Source: Niabella drilacis (GTDB taxonomy: Bacteria; Bacteroidota; Bacteroidia; Chitinophagales; Chitinophagaceae). From it: DNA of 64,000 nt. Location: positions 62,001-126,000 of the forward strand of contig NZ_FMZO01000003.1 in assembly GCF_900101395.1 (NCBI RefSeq), in the 5' to 3' direction. Within the stretch, counting starts at the first letter, position 1, and each line of letters begins with the position of its first letter. Below the pieces are notes generated by a model. The model ran no database searches and was not told where the DNA came from. It saw only the letters and a program-made list of their open reading frames with translations. Position numbers and translations under genes: made by a program. Below are positions 1 through 8,410 of this stretch, piece by piece.

Positions 1-1
1 G

Positions 2-484
2 AACCGGCAGGACCTGCTGTTTGAGATGGCTTCCAAAACCGATTACCCCGGTTGGGGATATATGAAGGAAAACGGGGCCACAACGATCTGGGAAATGTGG
101 GAAAAGGACCTGCCGGGGCATTCGCTGCTGCATAGTTCTTTTTTATACCCCGGGGCCTGGTATATAGACGGGCTGGCGGGCATCAAGGTGGATCAGCCGG
201 GTTATACAAGGTTTGTGATCCAACCTCCGCAGATTGCAGCTTCAAAACTAAGCTGGGTAAAAGCAGGTTTTGAATCACCCGCAGGGTATATCAAAAGTAA
301 CTGGAGCCGGAAAGATGGGATCCTTCACCTGGAGCTGGAGATTCCGCCAAACAGCCTGGCGCTGTTAAAGATCGCGGATGCGGATGGATTGCATATTAAA
401 GAAAAAGAAGGGGTGATCCGGATCGCAGAAAAGATGAATGGGAGCACGGTTTATGAGCTGCAGTCAGGCGTGTACCGCTTTTAG
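2..484 (+). CDS. Alpha-L-rhamnosidase (GH78 family), C-terminal fragment
   Basis: The reading frame is open to the left edge, so this is the 3' end of a longer gene; the ATG at 26 is internal. The visible part holds the last segment of the catalytic barrel, with GATTIWEMW and a following PGHSLLHSSF...PGAWYIDGLAGI stretch. Family knowledge: bacterial GH78 rhamnosidases have GATTIWERW and a conserved His-containing segment at this place. From about residue 60 onward a beta-rich C-terminal domain follows (RFVIQPP, then alternating strands to the stop). The enzyme would release terminal alpha-L-rhamnose from plant glycans or glycosides, normally in the periplasm or outside the cell. Its N-terminal signal and acid catalyst are not in the window. 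Whether it belongs to a polysaccharide utilisation locus cannot be judged here. Confidence 0.85.
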   Translation, partial: NRQDLLFEMASKTDYPGWGYMKENGATTIWEMWEKDLPGHSLLHSSFLYPGAWYIDGLAGIKVDQPGYTRFVIQPPQIAASKLSWVKAGFESPAGYIKSNWSRKDGILHLELEIPPNSLALLKIADADGLHIKEKEGVIRIAEKMNGSTVYELQSGVYRF

Positions 485-702
485 AACGGGACCAGGGGAA
501 ACGATCTTTGCTTACAAAGTTTGGGCGTGTTGTTTATATTGAATCTGCTTTGACTTTAGGAAGTAAATAAAGACGCCTTAATGGTTCATGGTCCTGAGCG
601 GATCAGATGCCATGCCGGTTTTAGCGGGTTGCTTTTTCGCTCACCGGAGCAGGATATTGCGTCGGCAAAAAGTTTGAATAACCTCACCAATAAAAGAAGC
701 AT

Positions 703-1500
703 ATGGCTTACTGCAGGCATTTTTTCTTTGTGCTTATTTTCGCCGTGCTGGCAAAGTCTTCGTTTTCCCAGCTTGCCGTGGAAATGGAAAAGGCTTTTAA
801 GGGAAACCGTTATGATGCCATAGCGGGCATCGTTGATAAATACAGGACGCAAAACCGTTTTTCATGCAAGCCCGGCGACCCGGTTTGTGAAAATACCGCG
901 GAGTTACTAGAAAAAATAATGTACCAGTATTGTATTGACAGGAATACAACACGTAAGAACCGTCAAATATTCGGATACCTGGATCTTCAACATGATTCTG
1001 TGGCAGATCAATACAGGTTTATCCCTCCGGTTATGGAAGTTGTTGTGACGGACGCCGCAGACATAGAAAATGAAAAAAGCGCTATCAAAGGAGATCGCTT
1101 TATTTATGATTTCACCAATTATCCGTTACGAAAAGATAAAGTACAGTTTGATGATTTTATTTTTGATTCAACGTTAAGTAAGCCTTTAAATGACTTTCTT
1201 GCAAAGAAAGATCCGCATGCCGGTTTTGTTATTGACGGCAAGGCAAGGGCTCAATTCTTAAATCGTTTATTCCCGGACCTGTCTGCACCAGGTGTGGTAA
1301 AGATAATAGCAGAAAATCGTCGTGAATCGATCTGGCATTTGGGTTATGCCGTTATATTCAAAGGCTTTTACTTTAATAAGAGCATGGACCTGGCAATGGT
1401 CCGCATTTCTTACGGCTATGCAATAGCATCCGATATTTACTTTAGAAAAGTAAAGGGAAAATGGGGATTTTTGCGTGTTGGTACTACGATAATTACCTGA
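703..1500 (+). CDS. Secreted protein of unknown function (265 aa)
   Basis: I do not recognise the family. The first 22 or so residues form a signal peptide (a short start, the hydrophobic run HFFFVLIFAVLA, then SSFSQ), so the mature protein is probably periplasmic or surface exposed. The mature chain is mixed alpha/beta and contains three cysteines near residues 50-80 that could form a disulfide (SCKPGDPVC and later YQYC). No catalytic motif is evident. The C-terminal half ends in beta-strand-like sequence (MVRISYGYAIASDIYFRKVKG). It stands alone, 218 bp after the rhamnosidase and convergent with the GNAT gene. A weak terminator-like hairpin follows the stop. No TAnnTTTG box was seen directly upstream. 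Confidence 0.7.
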   Translation: MAYCRHFFFVLIFAVLAKSSFSQLAVEMEKAFKGNRYDAIAGIVDKYRTQNRFSCKPGDPVCENTAELLEKIMYQYCIDRNTTRKNRQIFGYLDLQHDSVADQYRFIPPVMEVVVTDAADIENEKSAIKGDRFIYDFTNYPLRKDKVQFDDFIFDSTLSKPLNDFLAKKDPHAGFVIDGKARAQFLNRLFPDLSAPGVVKIIAENRRESIWHLGYAVIFKGFYFNKSMDLAMVRISYGYAIASDIYFRKVKGKWGFLRVGTTIIT

Positions 1501-1554
1501 AGGTATTGAAATGCAGCTCCAGGCTCTTTAATGCCTGAGCGACAGGTGCCGGCA

Positions 1555-1577
1555 GGAACCGGCATGTGGTTCCTTTT
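1555..1577 (+). terminator. Weak intrinsic terminator after the secreted protein gene
   Basis: GGAACC, a 7-nt loop and GGTTCC are followed by TTTT. It lies 54 nt after the stop of the + strand gene and before the convergent GNAT gene. The 6-bp stem and four-T tail make it a modest candidate. Confidence 0.4.
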
Positions 1578-1603
1578 GCGTCCGGGATTGGATATTCAAT
1601 ATT

Positions 1604-2098
1604 TTATATTTCTTTCTGATATCCTACTACATCCAGCACTTTTCCAAACTTTTCACCCACATTTTTGAAGTGGGCGCATTTGAAATACCCGTTTTTCTCA
1701 AAAAAATGAATACTCCGGTCGTTGTCGCCGGAAATAATGGCCAGCAGGTTTTTAAAGCCGGATACCCGCGCATAGGCCTCCAGCTGCTCCAGGGCCGCCT
1801 GCCCGATCCCCTTTGCATAGCAATCGTGCCGCAGGTAAATGGTTAGTTCCGCCGTTTTATCATAGGCCTGCCGCTTTTTGTAGTTGGTCAGGTAGCAGTA
1901 GCCCACCGGTTCCTGCTGATGCAGGATCAGCCAGGATCCGAACCTCGGATGACCGATATAGATAAATTCATGGAGCTCAGCGATGGTTACCGGCCCGGTA
2001 TGAAAGGTGGCAGTGGAATGAAGCACGTACCAGTCATAGACCTGTTTTACAAAATGCAGGTCCGTTTCTTTTATTGCTGTTAGTGTTATACCCGTCAT
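1604..2098 (-). CDS. GNAT family N-acetyltransferase (phosphinothricin acetyltransferase-like)
   Basis: A 164-aa single-domain acetyltransferase. The N-terminal half (ITLTAIKETDLHFVKQVYDWYV, with FHTGPVTIAELHEFI after it) matches the layout of Pat/YwnH-type GNATs, which acetylate amino groups of small molecules such as phosphinothricin or methionine sulfone using acetyl-CoA. The central strand TAELTIYLRHDCYAKGIGQA holds the R/Q-x-x-G-x-G/A pyrophosphate loop (here YAKGIGQAAL, about residues 94-103). The conserved NDRSIHFFEKNGY segment follows near residue 125. The substrate cannot be told from sequence. It shares the minus strand with the downstream-facing TIM-barrel gene but is 28 nt away from that gene's stop, so a joint transcript is possible. 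Confidence 0.85.
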   Translation of the reverse strand: MTGITLTAIKETDLHFVKQVYDWYVLHSTATFHTGPVTIAELHEFIYIGHPRFGSWLILHQQEPVGYCYLTNYKKRQAYDKTAELTIYLRHDCYAKGIGQAALEQLEAYARVSGFKNLLAIISGDNDRSIHFFEKNGYFKCAHFKNVGEKFGKVLDVVGYQKEI

Positions 2099-2126
2099 AA
2101 TTTAGTAGTTGATAACAGGGCTTAAA

Positions 2127-3071
2127 TCATACCCCGGCTTTTTGTATCACCGCCAGTGTTTTCCGCAGCCCGGTTGCTGCCACTGTCTGTAAATCCTGTT
2201 TCCAGTATTCAGGATTGTACATTTCCAGTGAAATGCATTTTTTAAAACCGGAGGCTTTCAGATCTTTTAAGATATCCGTTAACGGAAGGATCCCGTCCCC
2301 CGGATAAACCCGGTGTTTATCTTCCAGCACCGGTAGTGCCGGTGTAGCGGGTGCATCGTTGAACTGGAAAATTGCAAATGCATTTCCATTCACCATTTTT
2401 AATGCTTCAAACCCGCCTTCACTGATGTACATGTGGTATACATCGGGTATGACCATTGCTTTGGGATGGTTGGCATCCATAGCTATCGCCATCGCCTGGC
2501 CTAATGTTTTTAACGGAAAGTATTTTACAAATACCAGTGCCGGGGCAATGTTATAATCCGTTAAACCGATTTCAATGATCTCTTTGTAGCGTTGCGCCAC
2601 CCATTTGGGATCGAACGGTTCCCCCACCGTATTGGGAATGGTTTGAATATGGGCTGCCCCAATATCCGCCGCCATCTGCATCCGCCTGCGTGTATCTGTC
2701 AGCGATTGATCAAAGGCTTCCCTTGTGGGCGGCAGCGCATTCCACAATCCGATCACACTGGGTACGAACAGTCCCAGGTCCTTAATTTTCTTTCCCAGCT
2801 CCTTCAGGTTGCCGCCCTTCTTTACGTACTCCTCCAGTTCTCCATCCCAGGGTTCAATGGCGTCATAACCGGCTTTAGCCGCAATGGTTACTTTCTCTGT
2901 GAGGGTAGCAGGCCTTATGGTTGCGGTATCCAAACATATCGGCCAGGGGCTGGCTCCGCCCTGGTATCGCTTTTCTTTGTTAACCGGTTTTTGGGCAGAT
3001 GCGCCGGCGGGGGAAAGAACGCCTGCCAACCCGGCAGCGGCGCCGGCGCCTAAAAATTTTCTACGATTCAT
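2127..3071 (-). CDS. Tat-exported sugar phosphate isomerase/epimerase-like TIM-barrel protein
   Basis: A 314-aa protein. The N-terminus MNRRKFLGAGAAAGLAGVLS is a twin-arginine signal (RRKFL) with an Ala-rich h-region and an ASA cleavage site. The rest is a xylose-isomerase-like TIM barrel (AP endonuclease family 2 fold). Visible metal/active-site features are PWDGELEEYVKKGGNLKEL near residue 75, an ENxG-like strand, VIPDVYHMYISEG near residue 215, and KCISLEMYNPEYW near the C-terminus with the terminal Glu ligand. Members of this group act on sugars or cyclitols, often in Bacteroidota catabolic loci, but the reaction is unknown. It follows the M28 peptidase gene on the same strand with a 47-nt gap. 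Confidence 0.85.
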   Translation of the reverse strand: MNRRKFLGAGAAAGLAGVLSPAGASAQKPVNKEKRYQGGASPWPICLDTATIRPATLTEKVTIAAKAGYDAIEPWDGELEEYVKKGGNLKELGKKIKDLGLFVPSVIGLWNALPPTREAFDQSLTDTRRRMQMAADIGAAHIQTIPNTVGEPFDPKWVAQRYKEIIEIGLTDYNIAPALVFVKYFPLKTLGQAMAIAMDANHPKAMVIPDVYHMYISEGGFEALKMVNGNAFAIFQFNDAPATPALPVLEDKHRVYPGDGILPLTDILKDLKASGFKKCISLEMYNPEYWKQDLQTVAATGLRKTLAVIQKAGV

Positions 3072-3118
3072 TTCTTAAGTTTTGATGAAAAAATGCAAGC
3101 TGTTTAATGGCCAGGTAC

Positions 3119-4492
3119 TCAGAACCCATACTGGTCAACAAGGTAGATCAGTGCGGCCAGGTTCACGGCACCCAGTTCAAGTTCCCGTTTGTTCACGGCT
3201 TCAAAAACGTCCGAACGGGCATGGTGGATGTCGAAATACCGCTGGGAGTCGGGTAACAGTTCTCCCATGGGGACCTTTAGTTTTTCGTGGATGAACAAAA
3301 CATCTGTACCGCCGCCACCGCGTGTGAACTGGCCGGCTCCATAGGGCTCCAGGAGCGGGCTCCAGCTTTTTAGCTTTGCAAACTGTGCATCATTGCAGGT
3401 AACGCCAAAGCCCCTGGGGGTAAACCCGCCTGCATCGCTTTCCAGGGCCAGCAGGTGGGTCTCATTGCGGTTTTTGGCCGCTTCATCCGCGTATTGAATA
3501 CCTCCACGGGCTCCATTCTCTTCGTTGGCAAAGAGCACAAAACGGATGGTCCTTTTGGGTTTATAGCCGATCGCTTTGTAGGCCCGGAGTATTTCAATGG
3601 TCTGTGTAATGCCGGCGCCATCGTCATGCGCGCCCTCGCAAATATCCCAGCTATCCAGGTGACCGCCAATGGTAATGATCTCGTTGGGAAACTCGGAGCC
3701 TTTCAGCTCACCGATAATATTGTGCCCTTTGGCATCCGGAAGGAAATGCCCCATCGTTCTGAGCGATATAATTATGGGGTCTCCCTTGCTAAGCGTCGCG
3801 GCCAGCCAGTCTGCATCCTGTAGCCCGATAGCAACAGCCGGTATCTTTTTGTAGGCGGTATCATAATGTGTGCCACCGGTATGGGGGTTGTTGTCCACGC
3901 TGTGGCTCATGCTGCGAACCATGCTGGCCAGGGCTCCGTATTTTGCGGCCAGCGAAGTACCGCGTGTACGGTATTTCACGGCATCGCCGTAGGCCTCAAA
4001 GGTTCGTATAAACCGGGGATTAAAATGATAGTTGTAAAAAACGATCTTTCCTTTTAACTGGTCCTTTTTTGCTTCCAGCTCCTCAAAGGAGTTAATGAGG
4101 ATCACCGGGGCTTTAATGCCGCCGCTGCCGGTACCCTCGGTATTGCCCAGGGCCAGTATGTCCAGCTCTTTTTTCTTTCCATTGGTCAGCAAGGCTGTTG
4201 CCTGGTCGGTTCCCCCCCGTACCCAATGGGGAACCATGCATTCCTGTTTAACTGTATTTTCGCTGCCGCTTTCTTTCAGCAGCCGGTATCCCCATTCTTC
4301 TGCCTGGTACATCTGGGGCGATCCGGCCAGCCGCCCTCCGATGGTCTTGGTCAGCGTTCTCAGGTTCTCGTAAGCTTTGCTGTTCACCAGTATTTCATCT
4401 GCAATTTTCCGGATCAACACCTCATCCGTTGTTTGTGCCTGCAGGTTAACCGAAAAAAAGAGGCCTGCGATCCAAAACAATTTTTTGCCCAT
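3119..4492 (-). CDS. Secreted M28 family zinc metallopeptidase
   Basis: 457 aa with a signal peptide (residues 1-20, ending LQAQ). A protease-associated region occupies about 90-250, and the M28 catalytic domain follows. Expected di-zinc ligands and catalytic residues are visible: H278 and D280 in GGHLDSWD, D290 in GAHDDGAG, the E324-E325 pair in ANEEN, D353 in ESDAGG, and a C-terminal His in DIHHARSD. The family comprises aminopeptidases and carboxypeptidases acting on peptides outside the cytoplasm; the substrate is not predictable. It is divergent from bshA. A degenerate box TACCTTTA lies at 4511-4518 on the minus strand, 18 nt ahead of the ATG. Confidence 0.92.
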   Translation of the reverse strand: MGKKLFWIAGLFFSVNLQAQTTDEVLIRKIADEILVNSKAYENLRTLTKTIGGRLAGSPQMYQAEEWGYRLLKESGSENTVKQECMVPHWVRGGTDQATALLTNGKKKELDILALGNTEGTGSGGIKAPVILINSFEELEAKKDQLKGKIVFYNYHFNPRFIRTFEAYGDAVKYRTRGTSLAAKYGALASMVRSMSHSVDNNPHTGGTHYDTAYKKIPAVAIGLQDADWLAATLSKGDPIIISLRTMGHFLPDAKGHNIIGELKGSEFPNEIITIGGHLDSWDICEGAHDDGAGITQTIEILRAYKAIGYKPKRTIRFVLFANEENGARGGIQYADEAAKNRNETHLLALESDAGGFTPRGFGVTCNDAQFAKLKSWSPLLEPYGAGQFTRGGGGTDVLFIHEKLKVPMGELLPDSQRYFDIHHARSDVFEAVNKRELELGAVNLAALIYLVDQYGF

Positions 4493-4589
4493 GCTGTTAT
4501 TTGTTTTCTGTAAAGGTAAAATTTTACCGATGATCCGGTTCTGAAAGTTAAGATCAAAGAAACGGATCTGTAATTATCAAAGCAAAACA

Positions 4590-4597
4590 TATCTTTG
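4590..4597 (+). promoter_or_regulatory. -7 box TATCTTTG of bshA (leaderless arrangement)
   Basis: An exact match to the Bacteroidota sigma-A -7 consensus TAnnTTTG. It ends 3 nt before the ATG at 4601, so transcription would start at or next to the start codon. No clear -33 element was recognised. Confidence 0.65.
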
Positions 4598-4600
4598 GGT

Positions 4601-5728
4601 ATGCGAATTGGAATCGTTTGTTATCCTACCTACGGTGGAAGCGGTGTACTGGCAACCGAGCTGGGGAAGGCACTGGCTGAAAAAGGCCATTTTGTGCATT
4701 TTATTACCTACCAGCAGCCCGTTAGGTTAAACGGGTTTATTCCCAATATTTATTATCACGAGGTGCAGGTGCCTACATACCCGTTATTTGATTTTCCGCC
4801 CTATGAAACGGCGCTGGCCAGCACCATGGTGGATGTGATCAAGAATCATCACCTGGACCTGCTGCATGTGCATTATGCCATTCCGCATGCCTCTGCGGCC
4901 TATATGGCCAAAAAGATCCTGGAAACGGAAGGTAAGCATATACCGGTTATTACCACCCTACACGGCACCGATATTACCCTGGTGGGGCGCGACAAGACCT
5001 ATGCCCCGGTGGTGGCTTTTTCTATTAACCAGAGTGATGTGATCACTGCCGTGTCAAACAACCTGCGGGAGGAAACCTATAAGAACTTTGATATCCGTAA
5101 GGAAATTGAAGTGGTCTATAATTTTATTGATGTAACGCGCTTTAATCATAAACCGCTGGATGCATTTAAAAAAGTACTGGCGCCCAATGGGGAGCGGATC
5201 CTGCTGCATGCCTCCAATTTCCGCAAGATAAAAAGGGTGCAGGATGTGGTAAAGGTGTTTTATGAAGTACAGAAAACAATACCTGCCAAACTGTTACTGG
5301 TGGGGGATGGCCCCGAACGGCAAACGGCGGAGGAACAAGGTAGGGAATTGGGTATTTTTGACAAGCTGGTATTTGTAGGAAAACAGGAGCAAATGGAAGA
5401 GATTTTTGCCGTGGCAGACCTGTTCCTGCTGACCTCTGAATACGAGAGTTTTGGGCTGGCAGCCCTGGAGGCAATGGCGTCGAGGGTGCCGGTCATTTCT
5501 ACCGATGCGGGTGGACTGGGAGAGGTGAATGTAGAAGGCGTTACCGGGTTTCTTGCGGCCGTGGGGGATGTGGCCACGATGAGTGAAAAAGCCCTTTTTA
5601 TATTAAAGGATGATCATACGCTGGAGCAGTTCAAGCAAAACGCATTTGAACATGCACAGCAATTCAATATCGACGCTATCATACCGGAATACGAGGCTAT
5701 TTACCGGCGGTTCTGTAAGGATTGTTAA
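4601..5728 (+). CDS. bshA: N-acetyl-alpha-D-glucosaminyl L-malate synthase BshA
   Basis: A 375-aa GT4-family, GT-B fold glycosyltransferase. It makes GlcNAc-malate from UDP-GlcNAc and L-malate, the first step of bacillithiol synthesis, in the cytosol. Visible signatures: the N-terminal MRIGIVCYPTYGGSGVLATE strand and Gly-rich loop, LLHVHYAIPHA, TTLHGTDITLVG near residue 125, VYNFIDVTRF, the hinge LLVGDGPER, and the E-x7-E nucleotide-sugar motif ESFGLAALEAMA near residue 285. A TTG codon six bases upstream is in frame. I choose the ATG at 4601 because MRIGIVCYP is the usual start of BshA and the TTG lies inside the promoter box. bshB and bshC are not in the window. Confidence 0.95.
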   Translation: MRIGIVCYPTYGGSGVLATELGKALAEKGHFVHFITYQQPVRLNGFIPNIYYHEVQVPTYPLFDFPPYETALASTMVDVIKNHHLDLLHVHYAIPHASAAYMAKKILETEGKHIPVITTLHGTDITLVGRDKTYAPVVAFSINQSDVITAVSNNLREETYKNFDIRKEIEVVYNFIDVTRFNHKPLDAFKKVLAPNGERILLHASNFRKIKRVQDVVKVFYEVQKTIPAKLLLVGDGPERQTAEEQGRELGIFDKLVFVGKQEQMEEIFAVADLFLLTSEYESFGLAALEAMASRVPVISTDAGGLGEVNVEGVTGFLAAVGDVATMSEKALFILKDDHTLEQFKQNAFEHAQQFNIDAIIPEYEAIYRRFCKDC

Positions 5729-6109
5729 AAGGGGCAATAGTGAATAGTCAGTAGGGAATCAATGTCGTTTGCCTGAGAGCGCGTTTCAGTTTCAAGTTCC
5801 CGGTTAGATCCTGTGATGCTACTCATAATAAACCGGTATCAAAAATGTTGATACCGGTTGTTGGTGGAATTTGTCAAAGCTGAAGCGTCTTTTCTGTATT
5901 TTTCAGAATTTCAGGGACAAAAAAACGGCCACAGGCACGGAGACCTGCCGGCCGGCAAGGGCGGGTACAGAGATGTGTCCGGCGCATTAATGAAAAAGCA
6001 GCTTTATCATATTTAGATGTATTGACCCGGATCGGAGCAACCAGGCTACATAAGAATTTTGATCGCGGCTATAATTTGAGGACAATGCCAATACAGATCA
6101 ACAGGAAAA
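5729..6109. other. Gene-free stretch between bshA and the GIY-YIG gene
   Basis: 381 bp with no convincing ORF. It contains one strong hairpin (5831-5859), a short GC-rich patch with overlapping CCGGCCGG-type palindromes near 5950, and an AT-rich end just before the GIY-YIG start with a TATAATTTG string near 6070 that only loosely resembles a -7 box. The opening 40 bp carry short TAGTGAATAGTCAGTA-like words typical of intergenic DNA in this window. Confidence 0.5.
5831..5859. terminator. 12-bp perfect hairpin after bshA
   Basis: AACCGGTATCAA and TTGATACCGGTT are perfect reverse complements around a 5-nt loop. It lies about 100 nt past bshA. There is no T-run on the + strand, so it may be a Rho-type 3' end stabiliser or a REP-like repeat rather than a classical terminator. 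Confidence 0.45.
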
Positions 6110-6979
6110 ATGAGCAAAGACATTAAAGCAATAACCACTTACTTGAACACCTACTTAACACGGACAGGTAAAACAGGTATCGATCCGGTTGAAGCAAATG
6201 CCGTTCTTGCAAAGGCAGGGCTGCTTTCGGACAGTAAGAACAGTCCTGGCAAGCCGCTTCGCAACCTGCTTCGGGACGGACAATTACCACATGCTTTTCA
6301 ATTTGATGGTAAGGGTACATTATGGACAATTCCACATTCAAACAAGCAGACTCCTAAAACCGTTTCAACCGTTTCCATGGCCACTAAAGTTGAAAAGTCA
6401 AAACGGGCAATTAAATCGATACAGGCCTCAAGCCCTGACACATCACAACTTGAAAAGGTGCTGATGAATAATAAACACTTTAAGAGTGCTTGGAGCATTG
6501 ATAATTTAGTTCCTCACAACTCCGGACTTTATTGCATTCGTATCGCTGACATCAATAAATTGCCTAAACCGTTCAATACCATTTTAGGGGACAGACAACA
6601 CAATATTATCTACATCGGCATTGCGACCGAGAGTTTGAACAGACGGTTCTTAAATCAGGAGCTTCGTGCTAACGGACACGGAACATTTTTTAGGAGTATC
6701 GGTGCTGTTCTCGGGCACCGGCCACCAAAAGGTTCGCTTACTTCTAAAGCAAACAAATGCAACTACAAATTTTCACCCACTGACGAGAAAAAAATTATTA
6801 AGTGGATCAATGACAACTTGTATGTTAACTGGGTCACCTTTAGTGGCGATTTTGAATCGGTAGAAACAGCGTTAATAAACAAACACAGACCGTTAATTAA
6901 TATAGCAAAAAATCCATTAGCACTCAAAGAGTTGTCGGACTTGAGAAAATTATGTATTCAAATTGCAAAAGAACAATGA
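6110..6979 (+). CDS. GIY-YIG superfamily nuclease-like protein, stand-alone
   Basis: 289 aa. Residues 1-75 form a small helical domain ending FDGKGTLWTIP, perhaps a winged helix. Residues 80-115 look like a flexible linker. Residues 137-270 carry GIY-YIG hallmarks: SGLYCIRI (GLY 139-141), IIYIGIAT (YIG 168-170), the arginine in LNRRF (178/179), a conserved-position Glu in ESVETALI (E252), and the closing HRPLINIAKNP with Asn264. All positions expected for a catalytic GIY-YIG core therefore seem present. Members cut DNA in repair, restriction or homing; the role here is unknown. The gene is isolated in gene-poor DNA and more A+T-rich than its neighbours, which suggests a mobile or recently acquired gene. 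Confidence 0.7.
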   Translation: MSKDIKAITTYLNTYLTRTGKTGIDPVEANAVLAKAGLLSDSKNSPGKPLRNLLRDGQLPHAFQFDGKGTLWTIPHSNKQTPKTVSTVSMATKVEKSKRAIKSIQASSPDTSQLEKVLMNNKHFKSAWSIDNLVPHNSGLYCIRIADINKLPKPFNTILGDRQHNIIYIGIATESLNRRFLNQELRANGHGTFFRSIGAVLGHRPPKGSLTSKANKCNYKFSPTDEKKIIKWINDNLYVNWVTFSGDFESVETALINKHRPLINIAKNPLALKELSDLRKLCIQIAKEQ

Positions 6980-7174
6980 AATTAAGACGATCCACCTTCG
7001 TAAACAGAAGTATTACAGCCGCCGGGCGATAGCTGGTCATCATCCATGGGACTATTGGCCATAGGATCGGGGCGTGGTTAGGGCCGGTTCAACATTCAAT
7101 GCCCGCGCCGGGTTGGGTCCGGTGCTTATCTCTGGATTCCCGATTTTCAATTCTTAGATCTGATATCCTCCGAT

Positions 7175-7203
7175 AAAAAAAGGTCGTTCTTTTGGAACAA
7201 CCT
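7175..7203 (-). terminator. Intrinsic terminator of the DUF1080 gene
   Basis: Read on the minus strand: AGGTTGTTCC, loop AAAA, GAACGACCT, then TTTTTTT. The stem has one mismatch. It lies 60 nt past the DUF1080 stop codon. Confidence 0.7.
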
Positions 7204-7262
7204 CTTCTGATAAAATTGTATACCGGCTGAGTGCTGGCAGCTGATATCTGAAAGCTACACGC

Positions 7263-7865
7263 TTATAGTTCTTTCAGTTTAAAATTCTTCCATCTTACCT
7301 TAATGCCGCCGCCGTCATGGATCTGGAGCGCGATAAAGCCGTTTGCCTTGCCAATTTTTTCATCTTTCAGGTATACCATTTGATGACCGTTCAGCCAGGT
7401 GGTTACCTCATCCCCAACAACCTTAATGCGCATGGTATTCCATTGGCCTTCCTTTAACCATTTTTCATCCTCTGGTTTGGGTTTTATGATCCAGCCGCGG
7501 CCATAGGATTCGTAGATACCGCCGCTATTGTGGTTGGGAGGCGCCACTTCTACCTGCCAGCCGCTGATCTTTACCCCTTCAATATCCGACCGGAAAAAAA
7601 CACCGCTATTGCCGTTGGCTTCCTGTTTGAACTGAAGCGTCAGGTCAAAATTCTTATAGGATTTTTCGGTGGAAAGATATCCGTATTGTTTATCGGGCCC
7701 GCTTTCACACACCAGTTCACCTTTGTCTACATACCATTTTTCAGTACCATGTATCTTCCAGCCGGTAAGGTCCTTGCCGTTGAACAGGGGTGCCTTTTTT
7801 TTCTTTTGAGCGTTTGCAGTAACAAGAACTGCACAAAGCAGGAGGAATAAGAAGCCTTTTTTCAT
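7263..7865 (-). CDS. DUF1080 (3-keto-disaccharide hydrolase domain) secreted protein
   Basis: 200 aa with a signal peptide (MKKGFLFLLLCAVLVTANAQ) and a single DUF1080 / LamG-like beta-sandwich domain. Diagnostic stretches are LFNGKDLTGWKIHG near the N-terminus, SEKSYKNFDLTLQFK, NSGVFFRS, YESYGRGW, EGQWNTMRIKV and the closing GGGIKVRWKNFKLKEL. The family acts on 3-keto-glycosides or related glycans, and Bacteroidota genomes carry many copies; a structural or binding role is also possible. It is monocistronic, with a terminator downstream. The nearest sugar-related gene in the window is the TIM-barrel protein about 4 kb away. Confidence 0.88.
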   Translation of the reverse strand: MKKGFLFLLLCAVLVTANAQKKKKAPLFNGKDLTGWKIHGTEKWYVDKGELVCESGPDKQYGYLSTEKSYKNFDLTLQFKQEANGNSGVFFRSDIEGVKISGWQVEVAPPNHNSGGIYESYGRGWIIKPKPEDEKWLKEGQWNTMRIKVVGDEVTTWLNGHQMVYLKDEKIGKANGFIALQIHDGGGIKVRWKNFKLKEL

Positions 7866-7997
7866 TTACAATAAATTTAAATTTTAGAAAGCGATCGGAA
7901 AACGTCTAAAATAAACGAAATAATGAAAGAAATCACAAATTGCACATTGTTTTTATTTAAACGGATAGCCCCGATACTGCCCTGGGCCGGGAATAAT

Positions 7998-8021
7998 AAA
8001 AGCCTGGTCGGTCAGGCTTTT
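7998..8021 (-). terminator. Intrinsic terminator overlapping the end of the Gre/Rnk-like gene
   Basis: On the minus strand: AAAAGCCTG, loop ACCGAC, CAGGCTTTT, then ATTATT. The 9-bp stem is perfect and its first arm includes the last codons, with the stop codon in the loop. Confidence 0.65.
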
Positions 8022-8410
8022 ACGAGTGTTTTATTGTCCACTGATACTACCTTTAGCTGCTTCATGCCTGAGGGCATCTTCCAGGATACTTCGTCTCCCG
8101 GTTTAAACCCGATAATGGCGGCGGCCATGGGGGTAAGGATGGATATCTTTTTTGCCTGGATATCTGCTTCCCCGGGCATTACGATCTGGAACTCTTTTTC
8201 TTTTTGGGCGGCGATGTCCAGTATTTTTACCCCGGAGCCAATACGGATAATGTTTTCAGGAAAATCCTCATCTTTTACAACCGTGGCCCTGCTGAGCTCA
8301 TAGGCAAGGGTATTGTCTTTTTCTTCAGTTTTTTTGTCCAGCACAATAATCGCTGTAAGCCTTTTATAATCGGATTCGCAAAGAATAACCGGGTTACTGT
8401 TCGTACTCAT
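8012..8410 (-). CDS. GreA/GreB-family (Rnk-like) transcription elongation factor
   Basis: 132 aa. The C-terminal half has the Gre C-terminal FKBP-like fold signature: ISILTPMAAAIIGFKPGDEV, then a basic loop and strand SWKMPSGMKQLKVVSV. Residues 40-85 match the domain's first strands (VVKDEDFPENIIRIGSGVKI). The N-terminal coiled-coil of true GreA is short or absent, which is the Rnk-like layout found across Bacteroidota. Such proteins bind RNA polymerase near the secondary channel; lacking the full coiled-coil acidic tip, the protein may compete with Gre factors instead of stimulating cleavage. It stands alone, and its terminator overlaps the stop codon. Confidence 0.85.
   Translation of the reverse strand: MSTNSNPVILCESDYKRLTAIIVLDKKTEEKDNTLAYELSRATVVKDEDFPENIIRIGSGVKILDIAAQKEKEFQIVMPGEADIQAKKISILTPMAAAIIGFKPGDEVSWKMPSGMKQLKVVSVDNKTLVKA

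Noticed and set aside
4595-4600. TTG start six bases upstream for bshA
   Set aside because: The codon is part of the TATCTTTG promoter box, and the ATG at 4601 gives the usual BshA N-terminus. The same reasoning rejects the TTG at 31137 for gltX.
5950-5985. GC-rich patch near the GIY-YIG gene as a tRNA or att site
   Set aside because: No cloverleaf could be formed and no T-loop GGTTCGA-type signature was found. Throughout the window, GGTTCGA-like strings occur only in coding sequence.
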